Assembly (NCBI GenBank): GCA_905479705.1
Contig: CAJQNP010000174.1
Span: 1 to 34,961 of the forward strand
Length of the DNA: 34,961 nt
Source: an uncultured Gammaproteobacteria bacterium
GTDB taxonomy: Bacteria > Pseudomonadota > Gammaproteobacteria > UBA9214
Direction of reading: 5' to 3'
Shown: one piece after another, positions 1 to 9,871 of the stretch
How positions within the stretch are numbered: the stretch's first letter is position 1
Layout of the letters: each line of letters begins with the position of its first letter
Position numbers and translations under genes: made by a program
The notes under the pieces: model-generated
The model's database searches: none
Seen by the model: the letters and a program-made list of their open reading frames with translations, nothing else
What the model was told of the DNA's origin: nothing

Positions 1-620
1 GCCGGTCGTTCGCTGTCTTCGCGGAGAAAGAAGGTGCCGAGCGGGCCCTTGATGCGCAGCAGGGCCTTTTCCTGTACCTGGTTGAACAATTGCGCGCTGA
101 AGTAGCCGCCGCTGACATTGCGAATCTGCAGCTCGATGAAGTCATCGTCATGCGGGGCATTGGCGATGGAGAAGGCGCGCGGTGCGTGGTCCTTGAGGAG
201 CACGTCGATGTACTGTCCGGCGAGAAACTGCAGGCGTTGCGATTCGGGAATCTTCAGGTAGATACGGACAACGTCATGGGCCAGGTGTTCGAGCTTGTCG
301 ACGCGGCACGGCAGGGTTCTGACCTCGATATCTCGCGCGGCATCGACCTCGCGGACCTTGATGGTCAGGTCACAGTTCGGGTGGGCCTGGCAAAACAGTG
401 CCTTGTTTTGTGCGGCGTCCTCATCGTTGAGTGCCGGGGGCAGGCCGTCCTCGTAGTCAACCGAGCCGCTGAGGATATCGCCCTTGCAGTTACCGCAGTT
501 ACCATTGCGGCAGCCATAGGGCAGTATAATGCCCTGTCGCAACGCGGCATCAAGTACCGTCTCGGGTGGTTCGACATCAAAGGTGTGGCCGCTGGACGCG
601 ATGGTGACCTGGTAGGACAT
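1..620 (-). CDS. 2Fe-2S ferredoxin domain + FAD/NAD(P)H oxidoreductase (CDP-6-deoxy-delta-3,4-glucoseen reductase-like), truncated at window edge (3' end missing)
   Basis: Reverse-strand translation from ATG (cat at 618-620): MSYQVTIASSGHTFDVEPPETVLDAALRQGIILPYGCRNGNCGNCKGDILSG...; plant-type ferredoxin motif CRNGNCGNC plus a later C, then a flavin-binding RAFSIANAP motif (RxYS-like). Absent from the ORF track because it runs off the edge. Confidence 0.88.
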   Translation of the reverse strand, partial: MSYQVTIASSGHTFDVEPPETVLDAALRQGIILPYGCRNGNCGNCKGDILSGSVDYEDGLPPALNDEDAAQNKALFCQAHPNCDLTIKVREVDAARDIEVRTLPCRVDKLEHLAHDVVRIYLKIPESQRLQFLAGQYIDVLLKDHAPRAFSIANAPHDDDFIELQIRNVSGGYFSAQLFNQVQEKALLRIKGPLGTFFLREDSERP

Positions 621-668
621 GGTGATAGCTGGTGAAAGTAAACGGGCAGGCATTGTCGCTGATTCAGG

Positions 669-1556
669 ATGCAAGATAAACCATATAAAACTGTGCTAAT
701 CGTCGGTTGCGGCTATATCGGGCGACGTGTGGCCGCGCTGTTGCAGGCCGCTGCCTGTCGCGTCACCGGCTGTGTTCGCAGCGAGGCCAGCCGCGTCGTA
801 CTTGAAGGGGCCGGTATTCATGCAAGACTGCTCGACCTGGACCAGCCGGACATCGAGGGTGACGGAGTGAGCGGCTACGACGCCGTGTTGTACTGTGCGC
901 CGCCGCAGCCCGAGGGTGACCGCGATCTGCGTATGCAGGCGTTTTTACGGCTGCTGGATACCCAGGCACCGCCACGCCGCATGGTCTACATCAGCACCAG
1001 CGCGGTGTACGGGGACTGCCAGGGCGCCTGGATAACGGAGGCGCAAGCGGTAAACCCGGCCACGGCGCGCGGCCGCCGCCGCCTTGATGCCGAACAGCAA
1101 TTGAGCAGCTGGTGCGGGACACACGGCGTGCACTGGATGCTGTTGCGTGTTCCCGGCATTTACGGACCCGGCAAGCTGCCGCTGGCACGACTGCGCAAGG
1201 GCACGCCTGTGTTGGCGGAGGCGGATTCTCCCTACACCAACCGCATCCACGCTGATGACCTTGCCGCGATCTGTGTTGCCGCGCTGTTCAGTCCACATGC
1301 CAACGAGATCTACAACGTCAGTGATGGCCACCCCAGTAACATGACGGACTATTTTTTCCGGGTCGCGGATGCCGCCGGTCTGCCGCGCCCGCCTGCCATC
1401 GATCGCGCAGAGGCAGGGCGCGTGCTTACACAGGGTATGCTGTCGTTCCTGAATGATTCGCGGCGCATGCGCAATGACAAGCTGCTGAACGAGCTGGACG
1501 TGTCGCTGGACTATCCCGACCTGGACACCGGGCTGAAGTCCTGTTTTAGAGACTGA
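669..1556 (+). CDS. NAD(P)-dependent epimerase/dehydratase, SDR family (YeeZ-like)
   Basis: N-terminal Rossmann VLIVGCGYIGRRVAALL, YISTSAVYGDCQG, RVPGIYGPGKLP; full ORF. Confidence 0.85.
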   Translation: MQDKPYKTVLIVGCGYIGRRVAALLQAAACRVTGCVRSEASRVVLEGAGIHARLLDLDQPDIEGDGVSGYDAVLYCAPPQPEGDRDLRMQAFLRLLDTQAPPRRMVYISTSAVYGDCQGAWITEAQAVNPATARGRRRLDAEQQLSSWCGTHGVHWMLLRVPGIYGPGKLPLARLRKGTPVLAEADSPYTNRIHADDLAAICVAALFSPHANEIYNVSDGHPSNMTDYFFRVADAAGLPRPPAIDRAEAGRVLTQGMLSFLNDSRRMRNDKLLNELDVSLDYPDLDTGLKSCFRD

Positions 1557-2313
1557 ACTCGGCAATCACCGGCGTGTGATCCGAGGGCCGCTCCAGGCTG
1601 CGTGGTTCCTTGTCGATCTCGCAGGACACACAGTTCTTGACCAGAGACTGGCTGGCGAGTACCAGGTCAATGCGCAGCCCGCGGTTGCGGCGAAACGCGG
1701 CGGCGCGATAGTCCCACCAGCTGTAGCTGTTCTCTGCCTGTTCAAACAACCTGAACGTGTCCGTGAGTCCCAGGTCGATTATCTTCTGCAGGGCATTGCG
1801 TTCCGGTGTGCTGCACAGGATGCGCTCGTGCCAGGCCTCCGGATCGTAGACGTCGCGGTCATCGGGAGCGATGTTGAAGTCGCCGACAACGACAAACTGT
1901 TCATGTTCCTGCAGCTGCACACGGATGTGGTCGGTCACCTTGTCGAGCCAGAACAGTTTGTGCTCGAATTTCTCGCTGCCCACTTCCTGGCCGTTGACGA
2001 CATACAGGTCGAGCACGCGTACGCCGTCGATGGTGGCCCCGAGGATGCGGCGTTGCGGGTCATCCAGACCCGCTATGTCGGTGATGATGTCTGTCGCGGG
2101 TAGCTTGCTGAGGATGGCGACACCGTTGTAGGTCTTCTGTCCCGAGTAGGCCACGTGGTAGCCGGCCGCGGTGATTTCATCGACAGGGAAATTCTCGTCG
2201 GTGGTCTTGGTTTCCTGCAGGCACAGCACATCGACCTCGCTGGCCGCGAGCCAGTCGAGCACGTGCGGCAGTCGCACCTTCAGCGAGTTCACATTCCAGG
2301 TGGCAACTTTCAT
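1546..2313 (-). CDS. xthA: Exodeoxyribonuclease III
   Basis: MKVATWNVNSLKVRLPHVLDWL, LCLQETKT, VVVGDFNIAPDDRDVYDP, SDHTPVIAEF: AP endonuclease/exoIII signatures. Confidence 0.93.
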   Translation of the reverse strand: MKVATWNVNSLKVRLPHVLDWLAASEVDVLCLQETKTTDENFPVDEITAAGYHVAYSGQKTYNGVAILSKLPATDIITDIAGLDDPQRRILGATIDGVRVLDLYVVNGQEVGSEKFEHKLFWLDKVTDHIRVQLQEHEQFVVVGDFNIAPDDRDVYDPEAWHERILCSTPERNALQKIIDLGLTDTFRLFEQAENSYSWWDYRAAAFRRNRGLRIDLVLASQSLVKNCVSCEIDKEPRSLERPSDHTPVIAEFSL

Positions 2314-2319
2314 GGCAGC

Positions 2320-4359
2320 TCAGGCAGCCAGTCCGCTGTGGCGCAACAAGGCCTCGATGCTGGGTTCACGGCCACGAAACTCGACAAACAGTTCCATGGG
2401 CTCGCGCGAGCCACCCTGTTCAAGGATGCTGGTGAGGAACTTCCTGCCGGTGTCGCGGTTGAAGATGCCGGTTTCCTCGAAGGCGGAAAAGGCGTCGGCA
2501 GACAGTACCTCGGCCCACTTGTAGCTGTAGTAGCCAGCTGCATAACCGCCGCCAAATATGTGTGTGAAGCCGTTTTCGAAGCGGTTGAATGCCGGCGGCA
2601 GTACCACGGCAACCTGTTTGCGCACCTCGTTCAGTGTGTCGTGGATGCAGGCACCCCGGTCGCTGTGGTAGTCGCGGTGAATGCGCAGGTCGAAGATGGC
2701 GAATTCGAGCTGGCGGACCATCTGCATGGCGGACTGAAAGTTTCTGGCGGCCTGCATGCGCTCATACAGGCCCCCGGGAATCTTTTCGCCGGTCTCGAAG
2801 TGTGCGCAGAACAGGTCCAGTGCCTCGCGTTCCCAGCACCAGTTTTCCATGAACTGGCTGGGCAGTTCGACGGCGTCCCAGGCGACACCGCTGATCCCGG
2901 AGACCGGCGTGTAGTCGACCTGGGTAAGCATGTGATGCAGGCCGTGGCCGAATTCGTGAAACAGCGTGATCACCTCGTCGTGGGTGAACAGTGCCGGCTG
3001 ATCACCGATCGGGGGCGAGAAGTTGCAGGTCAGGTAGGCGACCGGGGTCTGCAGCCCGGCATCGCCGCGGCGTCGCGAGATGCATTCATCCATCCAGGCA
3101 CCACCACGCTTGTGCGGCCGCGCGTACAGGTCGAGGTAGAACTCGCCGCGCAAGGTGCCGGCCTGATCGTGTATGCGGTAGAACGCCACGTCCTTGTGCC
3201 AGGTGTCGACAGCCTCGACGGCCTCGATCTGCAGGCCATAGAGTTTGCCAACAATCGCGAACAGGCCACTGACGACGACGGGTTCGGGAAAGTAGGGTTT
3301 CAGTTCTTCCTGCGAGATGGCGTACTTGTCCTGGCGCAACTTTTCCGAGTAGTAGGCAATGTCCCAGGCCTGCAGCTCGTCCTGCTGGTAGTGCGTGCGC
3401 GCAAACTCGCGTACCTCTTGCAGTTCCTTGATGGCGGCCGGTCGGGAGCGCTGTGCCAGGTCTTCCAGAAAACCCATTACCTGCTCGGTGGACTCCGCCA
3501 TCTTGGTGGCCAGTGAACGTTCCGCGTAGTTGCTGTAGTCGAGCAACTGCGCGGCCTCGTGGCGCAGCGCCATGATCTGTTCCATGGTGTCGGTGTTGTC
3601 CCACTGGCCGGCATGCGGTCCCTGGTCGGATGCGCGCGTGGTATAGGCGGTGTACAGCTCCTCGCGCAGCTCGCGGTTGTCGGCGTAGGTCAGGATCGGG
3701 AAATACGAGGGAAATTCGAGCGTGAAGATCCAGCCATCCAGATCGCGCTGGGCGGCGGTCTGCTGTGCCAGGGAGCGTGCGCTCTCGGGCAGGCCGGCCA
3801 GCAGGGCCTCGTCGGTCACCTGTTTCGACCAGGCATTGGTCGCGTCCAGCACGTTGTCGCTGTATTGCGCACTGAGTTTAGAGAGCGACTGCTGCAGTTC
3901 CTTGTAGCGGTCGCGGTTCGCCTGGTCCAGTTCGATACCGGAAAGGCGAAAGTCACGCAGGGTATTATCGATGACCTTCTTCTGGGCAATATTGAGTCGC
4001 TGGTACTCCTCGCCATCCGCAATCTGCCGGTAGGCGCTGTAGAGCCCCTCGTGCTGGCCCATCTCGGTACCGTATTCGCTGAGTACCGGCAGGCAGGCAT
4101 TGTAGGTCTCGCGCAGTGCCTCGCTGTTGACCACCGAATTCATGTGGCTGACCGGTGACCAGGCGCGACTGATACGGTCATCCATGGCATCCAGCGGCTC
4201 GACCAGGTTGTCCCAGCTGTATGTGCTGTTTTCCTGCAGCAGTTGCTCGACCAGTGTACGACTCTCGGCCAGCAGTGTGTCGATGGCAGGTTTCACATGT
4301 TCCGGTTTGATCTCTGAAAAGGGTGGCAGGCCGTGCAGTGCCAGCAGGGGATTGGTCAT
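2320..4359 (-). CDS. prlC: Oligopeptidase A (M3 metallopeptidase)
   Basis: MTNPLLALHGLPPFSEIKPEHVKPAI...; zinc motif HEFGHGLHHML; GVAWDAVELPSQFMENW. The ORF track extends to 4587, but the homologous N-terminus starts at ATG 4357-4359. Confidence 0.93.
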   Translation of the reverse strand: MTNPLLALHGLPPFSEIKPEHVKPAIDTLLAESRTLVEQLLQENSTYSWDNLVEPLDAMDDRISRAWSPVSHMNSVVNSEALRETYNACLPVLSEYGTEMGQHEGLYSAYRQIADGEEYQRLNIAQKKVIDNTLRDFRLSGIELDQANRDRYKELQQSLSKLSAQYSDNVLDATNAWSKQVTDEALLAGLPESARSLAQQTAAQRDLDGWIFTLEFPSYFPILTYADNRELREELYTAYTTRASDQGPHAGQWDNTDTMEQIMALRHEAAQLLDYSNYAERSLATKMAESTEQVMGFLEDLAQRSRPAAIKELQEVREFARTHYQQDELQAWDIAYYSEKLRQDKYAISQEELKPYFPEPVVVSGLFAIVGKLYGLQIEAVEAVDTWHKDVAFYRIHDQAGTLRGEFYLDLYARPHKRGGAWMDECISRRRGDAGLQTPVAYLTCNFSPPIGDQPALFTHDEVITLFHEFGHGLHHMLTQVDYTPVSGISGVAWDAVELPSQFMENWCWEREALDLFCAHFETGEKIPGGLYERMQAARNFQSAMQMVRQLEFAIFDLRIHRDYHSDRGACIHDTLNEVRKQVAVVLPPAFNRFENGFTHIFGGGYAAGYYSYKWAEVLSADAFSAFEETGIFNRDTGRKFLTSILEQGGSREPMELFVEFRGREPSIEALLRHSGLAA

Positions 4360-4496
4360 GCGTGTATTACCTCGGTATCTACAGTGTAATGCCCGTTTCG
4401 GGCGCGATCGTGAAAGTGTACTGTCTGATACTATTCGGCGGTAGTTCTTTTCAGTGCCATGTGGCAGTGGCTTGATTCGCATCACAGGGGTAACGA

Positions 4497-5030
4497 GTGA
4501 CAGTAAGAAAATTTGAGAAAACAACGCCACGAATTGCATCCAGTGCCTACGTTGATGACACCGCACTGGTAATCGGCGATGTAACACTGGAGGAAGATGT
4601 CTCGCTGTGGCCCAAGGTGGTGGCGCGCGGCGATGTCAACTCGATTTATATCGGAGCGCGCAGCAATATCCAGGACGGCACCATCCTGCATGTCAGCCAT
4701 GACAGCGAGTTTGCAGCGGGCGGATTTGCATTGCACATCGGCGCCGATATCACCGTGGGCCACCAGGCGATCCTGCATGGCTGTACCGTCGAGGACCGTT
4801 GCCTGATCGGCATGGCGGCCACCGTAATGGACGGTGCCGTCGTCCAGTCCGGCGCCATCGTGGGTGCCGGTAGCCTGGTGCCGCCGGGACGTACGCTGCA
4901 GGGCGGGTATCTCTGGGTCGGCTCGCCGGCACGCCAGGCACGACCCCTGCGACCCGAGGAAGAAGGCTTTCTGGACTATTCAGCCGCGCATTACGTCGAG
5001 CTGAAGAACCGCCACATGGCCGGGCGCTAG
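4497..5030 (+). CDS. Gamma-class carbonic anhydrase family protein (YrdA-like)
   Basis: GTG start; left-handed beta-helix hexapeptide pattern; DVNSIYIGARSNIQDGTILHVSHDS, ITVGHQAILHGCTVEDRCLIGMAATVMDGAVV. Confidence 0.92.
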   Translation: MTVRKFEKTTPRIASSAYVDDTALVIGDVTLEEDVSLWPKVVARGDVNSIYIGARSNIQDGTILHVSHDSEFAAGGFALHIGADITVGHQAILHGCTVEDRCLIGMAATVMDGAVVQSGAIVGAGSLVPPGRTLQGGYLWVGSPARQARPLRPEEEGFLDYSAAHYVELKNRHMAGR

Positions 5031-5848
5031 CGTGGCTGGCGCAGTGCGGTAATCACGGGGGCGGTATCCGGCCGGACCTTGCGCCACAGGTAAAATGACT
5101 CGGCGGCCTGCTCCACCAGCATGCCGAGTCCATCCATGTAACGCGCGGCCCCCCGCCTTGCGGCCCAGTCCATGAAGGCAGTCGGCCGGTCGCCGTACAT
5201 CATGTCGTAGCAGTCACTTGTGGCTATCACCACGCTGTCCGGCAGCGCCGGTACCTCGCCGGACAGGCTTGCGGCCGTGGCGTTGATGATGACATCAAAG
5301 CCCTGCCCTTCGAGATCGTCCAGGCCACAGCCCTCGGTATGACCGAGTTCGCAGAACAGCCTTGCCAGGCGCACCGCCTTGTCGGCGGTGCGGTTGGCAA
5401 TGACCAGCAAGGCAGGCCTTTCATCCAGCAGCGGCTCGATGACACCGCGGGCGGCACCACCCGCACCGACCAGCAACAGCCGCTTGCCGGCCAGTGTCAC
5501 GGCATGATTCTGCCGCAGGTCACGCACCAGGCCGGCACCGTCGGTGTTATCGCCGAAATGGTTGCCAGTGTCGTCCAGTACCAGGGTGTTGACCGCGCCC
5601 GCACGTTCGGCGCGCGCGCTGCGCGTCGCGGCCAGTCCCCAGGCGTCTTCCTTGAAGGGCACGGTGATGTTCAGGCCCTTGCCGCCAGCCTGCTGAAAGT
5701 CTGCCACAGCACGCGCGAAACCGCCCGGGCTCACCAGGATGGCCTCATAGCTGAGCGACTGCCCCGTTTGTTTGGCAAACAGCGAGTGTATCTGCGGTGA
5801 CTTGCTGTGGGCGATGGGGTTGCCCATGACGGCATAGCGATCAACCAT
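5027..5848 (-). CDS. aroE: Shikimate dehydrogenase
   Basis: MVDRYAVMGNPIAHSKSPQIHSLFAKQTGQ; LNITVPFKEDAW; LLVGAGGAARGVIEPLL; NTDGAGLVRDL. Confidence 0.94.
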   Translation of the reverse strand: MVDRYAVMGNPIAHSKSPQIHSLFAKQTGQSLSYEAILVSPGGFARAVADFQQAGGKGLNITVPFKEDAWGLAATRSARAERAGAVNTLVLDDTGNHFGDNTDGAGLVRDLRQNHAVTLAGKRLLLVGAGGAARGVIEPLLDERPALLVIANRTADKAVRLARLFCELGHTEGCGLDDLEGQGFDVIINATAASLSGEVPALPDSVVIATSDCYDMMYGDRPTAFMDWAARRGAARYMDGLGMLVEQAAESFYLWRKVRPDTAPVITALRQPR

Positions 5849-5890
5849 GAGGGTGTCCGTTTACGGGAGTACGGTGGACGGGCTGACGGA

Positions 5891-6985
<1,095 letters not shown>

Positions 6986-7033
6986 TCACTGTACCATTAC
7001 CGTGCAGAGCGTGTAAGCTCGTGCACCGCGATT

Positions 7034-7049
7034 GACGCCAGCTGGCGTC
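7034..7049. promoter_or_regulatory. Perfect 16-bp palindrome GACGCCAGCTGGCGTC upstream of the BASS transporter gene; candidate operator
   Basis: Exact reverse-complement symmetry, 64 bp upstream of the likely ATG at 7114; a TTGACG hexamer overlaps its left edge. Confidence 0.4.
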
Positions 7050-7113
7050 CCGTTTGACGGTCAGGCAGCCCATGCCCGTGACGCTACACCGCCCAGAACA
7101 AGAGTCTCCCCGG

Positions 7114-8058
7114 ATGATCAATACGCTGATAACCGCCTGTCGCCTTGTCGCCAACCAGCTGGCCCTGCTGGTGGTGCTGGGTGCCGTGCTGGCGTATCTG
7201 CATCCGCCCCTGTTTCTGCTGTTCAAGTCGAGCTTCCTGTGGTTTTTTGCAGCCACCATGTTTGCCATGGGCATTGTGCTGGATACCGCGGAGTTGCAGA
7301 AAACGCTGCGCAGGCCGTGGCAGATCGGTATCGGTGTGATGACGCAGTACACGGTTATGCCGCTGTTCGGTTTTTTGCTGGCCTTGCTCAGCCCGCTGTC
7401 TCCCGAGCTCAAGCTGGGTTTTATCATCGTTGCCTGTGCACCGGGGGCGATGGCCAGCAATGTCATGGTGTATCTCGCCGGTGGTGCCGTGGCCTTCTCG
7501 GTGGCCATGACCACACTGGCGACGTTCCTGTCACCGGTGCTGACACCCGTGCTGGTGGAAGTCCTCGGGGGTGAACTCCTGCATATCCCCTTCTGGCCCA
7601 TGATGGAGACCATCATCCTCACCGTGGTGGTGCCGCTGGCTGCCGGCATGCTGTTACGCAAGCAGCTGGGCCGTCACCTCGAACTGGCGCGCGCGGTATC
7701 ACCGGCCGTTGCGGCCATCGCCATTATTATCATCTGCAGCTATGCGGTGGCTGCCAACCAGGCACGTATTGCCACGGTGGGCGGCTGGGTGATTGCGCTG
7801 GTGGTGTTGCTGAATGCGCTGGGCTATCTCTCAGGCTGGTGGCTGGGTCGCCTGTACGGCTTTGACGGCCAGCATCGCCTCACCCTGGCCATCGAGATCG
7901 GCATGCAGAATGCAGGTCTCGGTGTGGCCCTGGCACTGGCCCATTTTTCTCCGCAGACCGCCCTGCCGGGCGCCCTGTTTGCCGTGTGGTGCATCCTCAC
8001 GGCGACCGGTGCCAGCGCCTGGTTGCGGCGTCACGGCGCTGTCATGCAACAAGCTTAA
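7114..8058 (+). CDS. Bile acid:sodium symporter (BASS) family transporter
   Basis: MINTLITACRLVANQLALLVVLGAVLAYL...; FAMGIVLDTAELQKTLRRPW, VACAPGAMASNVMVYLAGG, IEIGMQNAGLGVALA; multiple hydrophobic TM segments. Start chosen at 7114 rather than 7054. Confidence 0.85.
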   Translation: MINTLITACRLVANQLALLVVLGAVLAYLHPPLFLLFKSSFLWFFAATMFAMGIVLDTAELQKTLRRPWQIGIGVMTQYTVMPLFGFLLALLSPLSPELKLGFIIVACAPGAMASNVMVYLAGGAVAFSVAMTTLATFLSPVLTPVLVEVLGGELLHIPFWPMMETIILTVVVPLAAGMLLRKQLGRHLELARAVSPAVAAIAIIIICSYAVAANQARIATVGGWVIALVVLLNALGYLSGWWLGRLYGFDGQHRLTLAIEIGMQNAGLGVALALAHFSPQTALPGALFAVWCILTATGASAWLRRHGAVMQQA

Positions 8059-8086
8059 ACCAATCAATAACAATGCCTTACAGCGT

Positions 8087-8106
8087 CTGTAGCGTCGTTG
8101 CTACAG
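8087..8106. repeat. Inverted repeat CTGTAGC-GTCGTT-GCTACAG just downstream of the BASS gene
   Basis: 7-bp perfect stem with 6-nt loop; no T-tract, so not a classical terminator. Confidence 0.5.
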
Positions 8107-8168
8107 GCGGCCCGGTACGCCCCGTCCCCGTTTGTAAAGGCCTGCAACGCAGGGCGCCGGATATTCTT

Positions 8169-8195
8169 TAAAGTTCCGCAAGTGGACGCCGATAG
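8169..8195 (+). promoter_or_regulatory. Sigma-28 (FliA)-type promoter TAAAGTTC-N11-GCCGATAG
   Basis: Matches the enterobacterial FliA consensus TAAAGTTT-N11-GCCGATAA at 14 of 16 defined positions with exact 11-nt spacing; located in an intergenic region. Confidence 0.7.
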
Positions 8196-8201
8196 CCCAG
8201 T

Positions 8202-8354
8202 AGACAGTGATGCAGCAGAACACTGTGACATGGCTCCCTCAGCAAGCAGGAATCGCGGAACCATCTCAGAGACGATTTTGTCATGCACTGCAGTACTAAA
8301 GGCTCCTCCGACGCTGAAAAGCGTTTTCAACCCGCCGCAAGGCGGGTTTTTTTT
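8202..8354 (+). ncRNA. Candidate sigma-28-dependent small RNA (about 150 nt; TSS estimated)
   Basis: Starts just downstream of the FliA-type promoter. Contains hairpins ACAGTG(8204-8209)/CACTGT(8221-8226), ACGCT-GAAA-AGCGT and CCCGCC-GCAA-GGCGGG + T8; C/U-rich CTCCCTC (8234-8240) and CTCCTCC (8303-8309) motifs. Confidence 0.5.
8331..8354 (+). terminator. Rho-independent terminator
   Basis: CCCGCC-GCAA-GGCGGG (GNRA tetraloop, 6-bp GC stem) followed by TTTTTTTT. Confidence 0.9.
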
Positions 8355-8367
8355 GCCTGCAGTCGGG

Positions 8368-9856
<1,489 letters not shown>

Positions 9857-9871
9857 GGCCTGCTGCGGGGA

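Noticed and set aside
90-635. 181-aa plus-strand ORF at the left edge
   Set aside because: Antisense to the truncated ferredoxin-reductase CDS, which has clear 2Fe-2S motifs.
2155-3516. 453-aa plus-strand ORF opposite xthA/prlC
   Set aside because: Lies antisense to well-recognised xthA and prlC; composition is that of a GC-driven shadow ORF and no family motifs are recognisable.
4455-4480. TGGCAGTGGCTTGATT as a possible sigma-54 promoter upstream of the gamma-carbonic anhydrase gene
   Set aside because: Lacks the -12 GC at the required spacing from the -24 GG.
8173-8260. Long-range complementarity GTTCCGC / GCGGAAC suggesting a larger structured RNA
   Set aside because: The left arm falls inside the sigma-28 promoter, upstream of the predicted start, so it would not be part of that transcript; it could only matter for BASS read-through RNA.
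8210-8299. 29-codon ORF inside the candidate sRNA (MQQNTVTWLPQQAGIAEPSQRRFCHALQY)
   Set aside because: Predicted leader is only about 8 nt with no Shine-Dalgarno and no family resemblance. A dual-function sRNA cannot be excluded but is unsupported; Ribo-seq would decide.
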